A DNA stretch of 22,330 nucleotides from Azolla pinnata (GCA_037176905.1 JBBBWG010004269.1:1312-23641), one strand, 5' to 3'; shown: positions 9,069 through 21,794, counted from the stretch's first letter. The notes: generated by a model from the sequence alone, not told the origin. Made by a program: numbers and translations.

Positions 9069-12000
9069 ATGGAAGGAAGAGCAATGAGAACACTTGCAGC
9101 AGCTTCCTCCTTTTCCCCCTGCTTTTCATTATCCATTCCTCAGACGAGGCTTCTTAACGAACAAGCTAGAGGAGGAAGAAGAAGACCTGTCCCAGCCATC
9201 AGGTGCAGTTCAGTCTCTGTCCCAGTCATCGAGAGAGCGCTTCAGAACTGCCTCTCAGAATCACATTTGCATGATACTGTACCTGGCCTTTGTCTCTCTG
9301 CCATAGGCAAGGTATGCATGTGTGTGTGCGCGTGTGTGCATGCATGAAGGTGAATTCTAAATCTATGCACTTAGAAAAAAAAAAGTAGCTCTTAAAACAA
9401 ATCTCACCAGTCTGTCTCCTATTTTGATGTTGATAAAAACAATGGAAATGGATATTCATGTGTAGTGAGGGTTTTTATTTACAGGTTAGGGATATATATG
9501 AGGCTGGACAACTTTTGATTCTGGTGGCAACAGATCGAATGAGTGCATTTGATCGAGTATTAGCAGCTGTTCCATTCAAAGGTCAGGTATGAAATTGCTA
9601 CAATGTTCGTTAACAAATACATTGGCTGAAAACCCAATAATGCATGAAACTTTGCATCTTATATTCTGGTCAAATTGTGTCACCCTACGCTGCTCAGATA
9701 TATTTATATCGGGGATAGAAGAATGCATTGTTTTCTGAATGCTCAAATGTTATAAGAAGTTATGTATAAATCAGATTACTTTGTTTTCAGAAAACTGTCA
9801 TTTTGTATTTAGGTGTTGAATCAGACGAGCCTATGGTGGTTCGATAAGACCAAACATATCATTCCAAATGCTGTGGTGGCAGCTCCTGATCCCAATGTTA
9901 CTATAGCTGCTAAGTGCAACGTCTTTCCAGTAGAGTTTGTGGGTCTGTTCCTTTCTGTACAATTGATTAATTAGGGTTACTGTTTCTTTGATATGCGTTG
10001 GAGAAATGAAAAAATGCACCATGTTATATGTATGGCCAGATTTTTATACACTTTATATGTATTGTCCTTGTTTTGGCAGTTCGTGGTTACATAACAGGAA
10101 GCACCAGCACAGCTCTGTGGACTGTTTACAATAAAGGTGTGCGCAATTACTGTGGGAACGACTTGCCTGATGGTAAGAGTGTAGAAATTTCATGGCTTAT
10201 CTCTATCTATATATCTGTGGTCAAAGTTGCAATAGATGTGTTTTGACATGGGAAACTGTATAGAGCTCTCTATTTATGTCTAGTGCCAAATTATCATATT
10301 TGGGGTATCATTGCATGAAAATATTCCAAGTCCCAAAACATGTATAGAGTATGTGAAGGATATGTATTCTTTGCTTATTACGTCTGTGGATTGAGATGGC
10401 AGGGCTGGTAAAAAATCAGAAGCTGAGTGAAAATATTCTGACTCCAACAACAAAAGCAAAAGATCACGATGTTCCCATTTCTGGAAATGAGGTAAACATT
10501 CTTAACTAAGTTGTCGACTTCTGGACATACAGTCAAAGTCATTCTCTGAAATTCTTTCCAAGCAGAATAGAATTTGTAATTGCAAGTTTCAAGATCCATT
10601 TCCTGGCAAGGATTGTGAAATTTTGGCCTCTTTATATTCTATTTTCTCAAATATTTCCTGTATGCGTTCTTCACTCGCATCAATATGAATTTTCATACTC
10701 TCTAAAATCTAGTTTTCTGCTCATTGTGTAACCAGTAATTTTACACAAAAAACGAAGCATCTCATTCTGAGGTGTTTTTATACTGGAGTAATGCTAAGCA
10801 GCAAGCAGACAATGCAAAAGTTTAAAATTTCAAGTAAAACTACAGATGATGCAATGTAATTCAGATATTCTTACTTTATTTATAGATTGTTGAAAAAGGA
10901 TTAATGTCTAAGGAAGATTTCGAACTTGTTCGTGAAAAGGCATTGGCGCTTTTTGCTTTTGGACAGGTATCTGTCCCGTCACTTTTCTTGCATTTATTCT
11001 TTGTGTAGCTCTTTACAGTGAAAAGGTCTGAATATTGACTATTTCAGCAAGTTGCTTTAGAACATGGATTGATTTTAGTCGACACCAAATATGAGTTTGG
11101 AAAAGCTCCAGATGGCTCAATTCTCCTGATTGATGAGGTAAAAGCTATGTAAAAAATTTGCATGAAAAATCATAATACTGCTGCATTATCTGGTATCTCT
11201 GAGTTGAGAAAGCTAGAAAAGTTATTTCTTAATGGAGAGTGATCATTCTTTACAGCTGGAAAATCTATTAAAAAAAATTAAACTAGTAGGTGCATTTCAA
11301 ATACTCTCCACTGCTTTATTCTCGCTAATTACCCTAAATTATAGAATATAAATCTTGAATTTCTGGATCATTTCCTTCACAGACTCATATTCATCTACAT
11401 TGTTTGTTTCTCATAACAGTCAATATTTAAATTGGATTCGTTAGAGTGAATCGATATGAAAATGGCTTTGTCTTTGAAGTCCTCGATGTCGATTTCTGGC
11501 CTGAACTATTGTATCATTGTCTTCTCTTATCCAAGGAATTACATTTTTCATCCACGAGTTCACATTATAGTTTACATGCACCGAGTTTCATTGTAGTCAT
11601 AGCAACCGATGTATCAAGATTTATGTATAGGTTCATACACCAGATTCAAGCCGATACTGGATTAGCAAGTCTTATGAGGCGCAGTTCCAGAAGGGATTAG
11701 AACCAGAAAATATAGATAAGGTAAAATCCTTCTTTATAATTTGTGACATTTTTGTTCTGCAAGATTATGAACTTTGTATTATTGTTGACATGCAGGAGTT
11801 TTTGCGCCTGTGGTTCAGAGGTAAATGTGATCCCTATAATGACAAGGTGATAAATCGACCTACAGCACTGGATTCTGGTTTTTACTTCATTATGCTTTTT
11901 ATGCGTGTTTTATGGAAAATTCCATTTATTCGCTGTCTAGAACTAGAATTGCACGAAAATTCCTTTCAATTTTCTCTGGTTTTGATTCAACATTTATGTT

Positions 12001-13557
12001 TTCTGCTTATACCTGGTGCAACACATCTTTAGGCACGTGGATGTTCTTTGGAAGTTATTGGCAACAGTCTCATAAGCTGGTTTACCTTCTGCTAAATGTT
12101 ATGTTTTCCTTTCTGGAATTGATGAGCACAGCTTTGTAAGTTAGATTATCTGTCTCACCAATAGAAATATGCAGCATTTTGGATTAGTTCATTGGTATCA
12201 AACCAAACAGTTAAAATAAATTTGAAACCTGAGCTAAACTTAATGAAACTGAGAAAAAGTTAAACTGCACCAGACTGTTACTTTCGGAAGCCAATTTGAA
12301 CCATTGAAAAAAACAAAATAAACTGAACTGATAAAGTTTATTTTGTTTCTAACTCAAACTGAAGTGTCACAGATTAATAGTTTTGATTCGGTTTGAGTTT
12401 CCAAGTCAGTAGGCTGCAGCCATCGTAGAAACTCAAAAGTCCATTATGTGCTATGTATGCGTTTGAACCTCCCATTGTTTGCTATCATATCCTTACAATA
12501 GTGTCTCAAGAATGCAAATAGCTTAAAATGAATTGTGCACCATTGAGAATCTCTTAGACTGATGTTAGTCATTTGATTTCTGCAGATATTGCCTGCTGCA
12601 CCAGTGGAGCTTGTAGCTGAGCTGTCAAGGAGGTAAGATATACCTAAATATATATGTGAGTGAATACTGTATTATGCTCTTCTAAGCCCTGGTGGGGGAC
12701 ATCATGAAAAACAAATCGTGTGTAACTTGTGTGCTGTTAAACAATTATAAGTGTGAGGGTGCACAGTCGTGTGCAAATGCATCATGTTCAATTGCAACTT
12801 GAACTATATCCAACATCCACCTCATGGTAACTTACATCCTATCGATGATTTTCATCTTTGTAAGGTCGCCCAATGAGCAGAGGCCGTGATAGATATATCA
12901 CGAGATTATAAGTTGCCCACAATTCTAGAGGACGTCTAGTCTGTACACTGTTGTGATTATGAGGGCAGCATCAATGGATTCATATCATATATGTCATACT
13001 TGAAATGGGAAAGTCGTGACCATGCTGCCGGTGACATTATGGTTCTCGCCTACCCTTTAGGTATGCCTGATTTGGCTTCTGACCTATCATGAATTATCTA
13101 TGTTTTCTTGCAGCCCTTGACAAGATATGTAAGTTATCTGCCTCTTTCCCTTTCTCACACTCATCTTCCTCTATTTTCAGTTTCTTTTACCATACATCTG
13201 CTTGATCATGTTGTAGGCAAAAAGAAGATGGGCACATTGAATGTTCATTGATTGACATAGCATTCTAACATAATACATGACTTATCTTCAAGACAACATG
13301 AATGCATCCTTCTGAGATACATCTATTCATCCGTAGAATTTTGCTGCAGATACATATTACTGCATGACACGATTACGGGGGAGAAATTTGAATTTCATGA
13401 TACAAAGGTTTGAAATTGGTCTTGACAAAACTTTGTTTACTAATTCAATGTAGTCTAGCTGTTAACTTTCCACAATTGTCTGTTTTATTCTTTATTTTAG
13501 GAGCCAATACATGATCGGATATCTAGGAATGTCACTGAAGCACTTAAAAGTCTGTGA
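9069..13557 (+). CDS. PUR7: SAICAR synthetase (phosphoribosylaminoimidazole-succinocarboxamide synthase), plastid-targeted
   Basis: Twelve exons join in frame: 9069-9311, 9485-9586, 9813-9942, 10080-10172, 10403-10491, 10886-10966, 11048-11137, 11631-11720, 11796-11846, 12586-12632, 13350-13407, 13501-13557 (376 aa). The enzyme condenses CAIR with aspartate, using ATP, to form SAICAR in de novo purine synthesis, which in plants occurs in plastids. Residues 1 to about 47 are Ser/Ala/Arg-rich and end near AIRCSS, like a transit peptide. Residues 82-105 contain the [10 protein letters not shown] block. Both family signatures are present: [14 protein letters not shown] (153-166) and LVDTKYEFG (256-264). 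HTPDSSRYW (exon 8) and [10 protein letters not shown] near the C-terminus also match the family. Every junction is GT-AG with compatible phase and no disabling change is visible. Arabidopsis PUR7 is about 410 aa, the difference lying mainly in the transit region. The start is the only ATG giving a transit-like N-terminus before the first conserved block. Confidence 0.95.
12311..12348. repeat. 14-bp perfect inverted repeat in PUR7 intron 9
   Basis: The arms 12311-12324 (AAACAAAATAAACT) and 12335-12348 are perfectly complementary across a 10-nt loop. The surrounding 12190-12400 contains AAACCAAACAGTTAAAA on one side and TTTTGATTCGGTTTGAG on the other, loosely complementary. This may be a decayed MITE-like insertion. 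No target-site duplication is obvious. Confidence 0.6.
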
Positions 13558-15446
13558 GGGTAAGCCCAGCAACAACAGCACATGACAAATTTACATCCCC
13601 ATTGGGTTCTTATTATTGTATATTATAATGTTGTCTCAAGGGAAATAGAAAACTTACAACTGATATGGTCTTAAACTATATAAATCTCACCATATCTAAG
13701 ATTTCAAAGGGAATTATGTAAGCATAAAAAAGGGTTGACATACAGGAGATGAGAAATGATGGGTGAAAAAATATGAATAAGTACAGGATTTGAGTTGATC
13801 ATGAAAAATGCTGAAGTAAATGTGTGAAGCTTCAGTTATCCCGATATTTTGATGATACTACAGGGTTCACTTATATTAATGGATCAAGACTGTAAAGTAG
13901 GTTTTTTCTAAGTGAAGCAAATATGTATGTGATGGTCTCTAAACTCACATATGCATGAATGCTAATGAGCTCCAAAAATGATTTTCTAACTTGATTTCCG
14001 ATCATCTGCACTGGTCTTTCTGGTTTTTCTTGCATTTTCTTTCTGGCCATACATGTCTGGACATGTTCATTCATATTGACTTGTATTCCTTGCGATCAAT
14101 CTAAACAGACATCTGATAATAGCGGAAAAGATCACTTGACACTGACCAAGTATGTATAGCTATGGCGCTTTGTCTAGATATTCCAACCCTTTGTGACCAA
14201 GACCTAATAGAGTTGGATTGTATTCACATAGTTGTATTATCCATCATGCTGGTCAATTATGCCGCTACAAGGAATGGCGTTTGTAATAGAATGCAAATGT
14301 TCCCCTGTAATAACAGGTTCAAGAAACGATCTATCGGAACAAAGAAGCGTAGACTTTTAGTGCTTCAATTTATCACTTGTTATATTCCTTGAAATTGTTT
14401 AGGTAGTTTGGTTAGAGCAAAAGCCTTTCACTATGGTTAAGAAGATTGTTAAGTGTGTTATTATAATATAATATATACGAGTACTAAATCTGTGTCGATG
14501 ATGGACGTGCAAGTCAAGATATACTTGCCCTACATAATTCCAAGTGGAGCAATCATTTGCTAGATCTGTTGTATAGATTTGATTCTAAAACACTGTTGTG
14601 CTCCTAAATTATGCGCGAAATTGTACGTAATAGGCAGCTAACGACAATCATACATCGGGACTTTGATGCATAGTTTGTTTACGTCACCACATTCATAGTT
14701 TGTTACATTTGCATTCGTGAGGCAATTTTTACAAATGCGGCTGCTGATGAGTCGGTGCTTTTATTCGATGATGTACTCTTGGTGAACAGCAGCAGAATCC
14801 ACGCACTGATAGCCCATGGTTAATCGTAAAGAATTTGATACGCAATATTTTCAATTCCATTCTTTACTTTTCTTTTCCCTTCTTTGTCAAAATAAGTTTA
14901 TCTTTTCATAATCCAGCTTCCAACCATTGTTCTATTCTTGCATGCGAATGCATATAGACAAATACGAATGTTACGACGATCTATAGCTTACATCACATGT
15001 CACATCTAATAGATTGACCCTAGGATCGAATACACTTCAATCCTCAAGTTGACAAATGATCCGTTCCTGATTCAATTGACTTAGGCCAATATGAAGGAAG
15101 AAAAAAAGGAAGTGTTGACACCGTGCATGAAATCAATATAATGGTTGACATTACATTTTGTTGTTGGAAAAAAACGTCTTAAAACTTGTAAGGTACTAGA
15201 ATGAGATGTACAGACAAAGTTAGAATAAATACCTAGAAGTGTGGCGCACACAGTAAAGCTTGATCAAATGAAACAAATCATCTGGTCCTATATTTGGAAT
15301 GTAAGTAGAAAAGCATGTATACGCAATCCAAGTTTGTGCCCAAGTTTATATATTTGAACCAGATGAAAAGCACCTTCTCTTATCTGACATTTTTCCGAAA
15401 TGGATTTCTTCAATTCAGCGCCTTGAATACACATGGCAGATTTCTC
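13558..15446. other. Convergent intergenic region between PUR7 and ARPC4
   Basis: This 1.9-kb AT-rich region must contain both 3' UTRs. A strong donor-like GGGTAAGC begins 2 nt after the PUR7 stop (GT at 13560-13561), suggesting a 3' UTR intron. Open frames at 13871-14074, 14162-14392 and 15315-15506 have no recognisable domain; the last overlaps the ARPC4 last exon in antisense. I see no repeat, RNA gene or further coding exon. Confidence 0.6.
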
Positions 15447-18400
15447 TCATGTGAACTGCCTCAAAAATTCTGCTGCAACAATTTTCCCACGTGTATTCAC
15501 AGATAACTTGAGTTCGCCGATCTCCTTGTCAATATCCTGCAAAGATACGGGAGAGAAGATGGAAAACTCGAAATCATGAAACAGGATTTATTTTATGTGA
15601 AAGAAATGATTAAGCATGTCATTGAGAACAATTTGCAATCTTGTCACTTGTATAGTCAGAACAGCAATAGGGAAACAAAGATCACCTCGATAAATTGAAC
15701 CACAAAATCAATCAGTTTGTGTTTGTACATCTCTTCACAATGGTAGTTAGTGATGAGAAAACTGATATCATACCCCTATGGATCAAGAAAAGAAAAAAAA
15801 AACTGTAAGTCGCATGAGCCTCCCCTCCCTAAGATTCATTAACACAACCACAGAAAGAAACGTTTCCCTTAATTTGAAAATATTGTAATGACCATGCGTT
15901 TTCTCATTACCTCGACTGGCTTTCTGCGTAACACTTGGAAAGATTCTGCCCGCATTGATAAGAATCTCAGGAAATTCTTTGCCAAGAGATTCTCAAGATC
16001 ATCTGCTTGTTTTACCTGTGTAAAGTCCAGCCACGTAATTATTGACTAATCAAGCTTATTTTGTACAGGTATTTCATGTTGTCACAAAAAAGACATAAAT
16101 CATTGTTTTACGATGCAAGTATTTTGAAACAAATAGCATCAGGAAAATAGCAAATGGTGTTGCAAAAAATACATTTATTTACCTTGATACTTATGCGAAG
16201 AGAATTTATGGAAGTCTCTATTAAACATTTCTCAGCCTCATTTCTGCATATAAGGATCTGCGAAGTGCTTTGCAGAAATGATATGAGGGTCTCGAAATTA
16301 TAGCCAAGTAAATGCTAATAGAGATACAGAACATACTGGATTCAATAGAAGTTCTGGATTTGTCCTGCATTGAACATGTATGGAAAAATCTTTTTAGCCC
16401 ATGTCTGGCACTCCCATACTTCGATCAGTTCCTCTTTTCATAAACTTTATTTCAATCCATAGAGCTTACTTGAATTCGACCTCTGGCTTATTGTGCCTCT
16501 CTACATCTTGGCATGGAAAATTCTGAATAAAAAATTGCAATCAATCGATCAATGTAATACCAGAAGTAATATAGTAACACATCTAATAGTTTTAATTCTG
16601 ACAGCTAGATTGAATCTGGCATCCTAAATACGGTGAGAAATATACTGTGATTGAACATGAACCATATAAACGCAGGAAGAGGGGATTGCCTGTCTGTATG
16701 TCATACAATATGTTTACATACAAGCGAGATGACATAATGGATGTGCAGTATTTCAATTGAGCATTTTCAAGATCCTTTCATTTGCTTGTTCCAATAACAA
16801 GGTGCATATATCTACTTAACATTCAGCCAAATACAGACATCCCTATCCCTCAGTCATGTCAGGAAGTAAACCGTCTTACTTAGCATTCATGGTCATTTTG
16901 ACTGCATTTTAAAATGTATTACATGGAATACATAGTGTATTAGAATTTGTAGAGAGGCATACGCCACAAAAGAAAAGTTAAAATCTACAATCCAGGGACA
17001 CAAATAATTTTTTCTTTTTTTCTCCAATATAAAACCTTCCATTAGTTGGAGAAAGATCCCAGAGAAAAACCAACAGATATAAAAAAGCAATCCTAATGCC
17101 CTGGTGGTACATAAGGCAAAAAAGGAGCTTAAAGCACCACCTTGGAGTACCATATAATGCAGAGGAAACATGCCACAATTTCCACACTTGTAAAAAACCA
17201 TAACTTTTCATCACAACGGCATGAATATCTCTTAACACACTATCATACTATCCCTTATATGTATCAAGTGCAACCAAATTGCTTGCACAATCTCCATTAG
17301 GAGCACTTTCTCTTGCTTAAACACCCAAAGAACATTATGACATCCATATATTCCACTGAACAAATTCCTCACAATTCTTACAACATTTGGACTTCTTTAC
17401 TTCTGTCCTAAAGGTGACACCAGAAGAAGGAACTATTACAACTATCCCATGATAAATATAAAACATCCAGGCTAATAAATTAACCTCATAGCTATAGCAT
17501 AAATCACATCCGACCACACCACCATTCCCCATGACACAATACCTTCAAAAGAATGAGGTCACTCGAACTCTCAAGGCCCTTTCCCAAATTTGTTACATAC
17601 CTACACATTCCTAGAATCAATGTTTTAATGTCAATTGACCTCCACAGTACAAACATAATACCTCTTCATGCAGCCAGTTTTCCACTGGTACTGCCCTATG
17701 GTCAGTCATGCATTGCAGCCATGTCACTTTCCTTTTCTGCTTCCGAGCCTATCATGCTTCTAAAATTTACTCAGATACTAGTAAGATAGTCCCTACTGCA
17801 TCCAATAACTCATTGCAGTTGGATCCTTTTTCCTTAGTTCACCAGGCAAGCTTCTTCGTAATTTTATTGGATAGATAAGAAATGGAGCAACTTACCTTGA
17901 GCAAACCATGGAACCTGTCAAGAAATCCCGTCCAGGTTCCACAATAGGCGACTGAAAGGTCGCTTCTCCAACACCTGCCCGTCCGTTCCTCAAAAGAAGC
18001 TTTATAGACATGATAATTTGTTATGAGGTTGGCATTTGAATTACAGTCAAAAAACTTTGTTTAGAGCTTCCAATGCTCTAATCAAGTTAGCAGCAACTGC
18101 TTCCGTGTCAGCTGTACTCAATCCCCTCATGTTATCATCATTCTGTTGTATAAGTTTTGCCTGCTATTGTCTTTAATTAAAGCTACCACGGGTAGCTACA
18201 AATGGAGCATACCCATCCACTGATCCCAAGAAATTGACAATTGTTGTGCAGCTGGCTGCAATTGTTCAGATACTAATCATGACTGGAATCCATTTGCATC
18301 ATGGTGTCCTTGAGAGAGAGAGAAATGTAATGGAGTAATTTGAACTGAATTTGAATCAGTTGGTGGTGGATGGATTTCAACTAGATTTTGTTGATCTGTT

Positions 18401-21400
18401 TTAAGGAGAGAGACCTTTACAGTTGGCATTGTTCAGTTGGCAAATAAGTTTAAATTTGAAGGATATTCCAATAAATGAGGATTGCATATTTGAGTGTATG
18501 ATTACCTTACAAACTATACTTATTTTAGACAAACTATACTTTATTTTGGGCATTTGATAAATAGGTGAACTCCCAAGGGTATTCTAGTATTTTTCCCTAC
18601 TTTTTATTTCTCTTAGATATCTTTCCTTGTTTTAAGATACAATGTGTGAAAATTTTTAAATGTCTTGCCATTGATGTTTCTACCACAAATAGAATGAATG
18701 TATGATTTGAGTCTAAATCATGCTGGTAGGAAAAGTTATTGAATATTCAATAATAACCTCATTGATGGGAGGGAAGCTTATGTTATTTAATGCCATGTTG
18801 ACCCAAGTTTCACAATTATAGGGTAGAAACATGGGTGGCACGAACCCATTCAAAAAGACCAAGAAAATGTTCTTAAGGAGAAATTTGGGAGTTAAATGTG
18901 CCATAACCAATTTATATCATTTGAAATACAAAGAGTATATTGGTGTATTACAAAAGCTAAAGTTATGTCAAACTACAGTGTTATTAGTTGGTCTGTGCCC
19001 AATAACTTATTTACTCACCAATAATACTAAGGCATGACTGTGTAATAGTGACTCTCACGTCCAAATCATATAAAATGCTTCGGCGCCCCTTCAAATACCT
19101 TAACAATTAGGCCTTGAGTGTCTCACAGTCTAGCCCTACCTTTGTCGTTATGGCTTTAGTGCCTCAACCCCTCTGATTTGTATCCTTGTTCATCCTTGAA
19201 GTAGCCCAGCCTCTCCTAACAGCTCTAAACTGCTTGACATGAACGCCTCGACTCGTGTTCGTAACAATTCAACGCTCTTAGCAACTTGAAACTGCTTGGC
19301 ATGACCAACACAGTTCCTCTTCGTCAAACACACCTCTTTTATCCGCAGCTTCCTAATATCTCTTTGTGCAATCCACAACCTTACAATTCCTTTATTCCTC
19401 AGCCATGGTGAGACCACAATTCTCGTGTCTGGCATTTTCCTTATAATATCATAAGTTCTGTACGCAATGTGTTGCTTTTCTTCCATTGGCACATGGCTTA
19501 CTGCCTCACACTTTTTGTTGCGATTGCTCACACTCGGCACTTTTCACCTCAGTATTTGATGCTCGCTCTTTATCTTTGTGTTTCCTCACTCTCTCTTACT
19601 TTTTTCTTTGGACTCACTTTTGTCTTCACATGTCCTCACTCACTTCCTTTTCTACTCGGCTCACATGTCTCGCTTTTGTTCCCTTATTTGTTCTCACTCA
19701 CAATTGTCAATCAAGGCAGACAAGACATGACAATCCAAATGAGTGCATTCTAACACAACCAAAAACATCTCCACACACATAACAATGTCTGAACACAACC
19801 AAGAATGCCTCAGACCAAACCTGACCTTATCTATGGAACAAAAATGCGAGAATAAATCAGTGAGTGATAGTGAGATATATGTGCCAGGTAAAAAAAAGAA
19901 GTACGAGAGTAAGGACACACAGACAAAAAGTGAGCGCAAAATGCGCCAAGAAGAAAAGTATGAGTAAGGGGAAAAACGCAGCGACAGAGAGAGCACGCCA
20001 AAATGTGACAAAAAGTAAAAGAGATTGAGCTATATGCTGACGAGAACAAATGCAGTACACTAGGTTTAAAAGTCACAATGGCATAACGTCAAATATGTCC
20101 GATATAGGCAAGTTCAAGCGGACATATACCAATGTTGAGAAATTAGGGATCATGATAGCGGGAACCCATGAAGTCGAGATACCGAGAAACTGAGGAACTG
20201 CAAGGCCGAGGAGCCACATAAGGACATATAAGGAAACTGTGGATAGAAGAGATGTGTATGACGAAGGGAAGCAATGTCGGTGATTTAGAGTTGTTGAGAA
20301 GGTTGCTTTGTCATGATGACAAGACGAAAAAGTCAAATACCCTAATTGATAGGGCATTTGACTAAAAAGAATTTTGATTAACCATCTTCAGTTAGACCTC
20401 ATAATCAATATGATTCTTAACTCTCATAAAGCCCTGTTGTTACTTGCCACTCAATCATTCATTGAAACAGACCACATGACATCAAATATAAAGATCTGCA
20501 AAATGCACATTAAAGGCCTAATTGGAGGATTAGAATCATTTTCTTCCTGCCTCCCCGGCATGAATAATATGCTCTAAGAAAGATTTGATGAAATATATGC
20601 TAATTTTGGGGCTATACTTAGAGCACCATTGAGAAGATTGACCACATACATGTGCATTACTCTCAGAACAAGACTTTTTTCTTGAAAGCATGAACATCCC
20701 GCCTTCGGAAAGGGTCCACCCATCAAAAAACGCATAAATTCCGGTCCCATGTGGTACAATTGCCTCTTTGTAGATGCTAAGACTTTCTGACCTACTCTAA
20801 TCTAATTCCATTCTTTTATATGGTCATCCATACATTGAGAATCTACAAGGGAATATACATGCCATACACACGACTTGTAAGGTAACTTATTACAACGCTT
20901 TGCAGTATATGGGAAAGAGAGGTGGATCCGAATTCCATATATTCATACAAGTCATATAAACAGAATCTAAAGGTGGAACAAATACAATCAAACTTACTTG
21001 AAGACACATAGCTGCTGTCAGAGTGTTGCGTATGCAGGTCAGATATGGTCTCAAAGCGTTCGACTGCCAAAACAACATTGTCTACGATGTTAACTTGAAT
21101 GCAGAAGATGCATTCATATAAAATGCGCCCTCGGAATCTTCCAAAATTTGATTTTTCAATGGCTCAGATCAGGCACAAGATGTTAGGTTAGAACGCAGAA
21201 CGCAAGATGGATTCACATAAAATGCAGGATGGAGCTTCCTAATGTCATTTTCTATGGCTCGGATCAGGCACACGAAGTTAGCTTAAAAGGCAAATGCAAG
21301 TGGCATTCACATAAAACGCAGGCTCGAGCTTCTGCATTTGATTTTCAATGGCTCAGATCAGGAACACGATGTTAGCTTAAAATGCAGAACGCAAGATGCA

Positions 21401-21794
21401 TTCACATAAAATGCAGGCTGGAGCTTCCAAAATATGATACAGATGTCTCATAGATCAAGCACTTCAAGCTACGAATTGAAACTGAGCATTTTATCCTATA
21501 ACAAGAGGTCTGTTGCGATCATTCTTGTTCTTCCAAGCTCGACCAGTTCCAGGATCGTAGACGCGCGCACAGTAAGATGCAAGCAAGCCGCAATCGGAAT
21601 TCCCGAGAACCAAAAAGGGAGAGTGGTGAAAGCTTACACCTAACGGGGACCAGATCCAATCTACGATTACCGGACGCTTGAAACCGGCAGTTTCGAGCGT
21701 CGCCGGTTCAATTTTCTTCTCTTTTTTTTCCCGTTTTTCTTCTAGTTATGGGGAAGGGAGCAGGCAGGGGAGGGAGTTCACGGGCGCTTACCAT
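15447..21794 (-). CDS. ARPC4: Actin-related protein 2/3 complex subunit 4 (ARPC4, p20-Arc)
   Basis: Eight coding exons on the - strand, in transcript order: 21794-21792, 21063-20998, 16522-16470, 16364-16337, 16257-16183, 16015-15911, 15775-15686, 15536-15447 (510 nt, 169 aa, the normal family length). All introns are GT-AG and phases match. The protein starts [16 protein letters not shown] and continues with [24 protein letters not shown]. Further conserved blocks are [54 protein letters not shown], and [17 protein letters not shown] near the C-terminus. The match is near full length to the known family. ARPC4 pairs with ARPC2 to form the structural core of the seven-subunit Arp2/3 complex, which nucleates branched actin in the cytoplasm and, in plants, affects trichome and pavement-cell shape. 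The first coding exon holds only the ATG (CGCGACATG/GTAAGC). Intron 2 is 4,475 bp, far larger than the others (79-728 bp). Confidence 0.95.
16523..20997 (-). other. ARPC4 intron 2 (4,475 bp) holding repeat material
   Basis: It joins ...MCLQ to NFPCQ... in phase 0, with donor CAA/GTAAGT and acceptor TTATTCAG. Besides the long inverted repeat at about 19305-20280, it contains unrecognised AT-rich sequence and a few short coding-like stretches on the - strand. One near 18060-18140 would read an Ala/Leu-rich helix-like peptide, and others lie at 16893-17240 and 19190-19540. None is a complete gene. No reverse transcriptase, integrase or transposase motif was seen, nor a clear LTR pair. Confidence 0.8.
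19305..20280. repeat. Long imperfect inverted repeat (foldback element) in ARPC4 intron 2
   Basis: The left arm, about 19305-19680, matches the reverse complement of about 19870-20280. The clearest block is 48 bp at 19321-19368 (TCGTCAAACACACCTCTTTT onward) against the complement of about 20215-20265, roughly 80% identical by eye. A second block, about 19590-19680 (TTACTTTTTTCTTTGG, CTCACTTTTGTC, TGTCCTCACTC), matches the complement of about 19870-19970. The region between blocks aligns more weakly. The central spacer is about 19690-19865. Outer ends are not resolved and no terminal motif or target duplication was identified. Confidence 0.7.
21085..21440. repeat. ~95-bp tandem repeat in ARPC4 intron 1
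   Basis: ATTCA(C/T)ATAAAA recurs at 21112, 21211, 21305 and 21400 (periods 99, 94, 95 bp). Each unit runs through GGAGCTTCC, TTTTCAATGGCTCAGATCAGG, ACACGATGTTAGCTTAAAA and GCAGAACGCAAGATG. About 3.7 copies are present. The array begins only about 20 bp from the exon 2 acceptor and fills half of the 728-bp intron 1. Confidence 0.92.

Noticed and set aside
16893..17540. Peptides with weak pentatricopeptide-like wording ([14 protein letters not shown]) on the - strand in ARPC4 intron 2
   Set aside because: Frames are broken by stops, the resemblance covers only about ten residues, and no repeated 35-residue pattern is visible. Too weak to call a PPR pseudogene.
19190..19540. 116-aa - strand open frame that could be a retroelement gag remnant
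   Set aside because: It lies mostly in the left arm of the inverted repeat, has no zinc knuckle or protease motif, and the matching right arm is full of stops.
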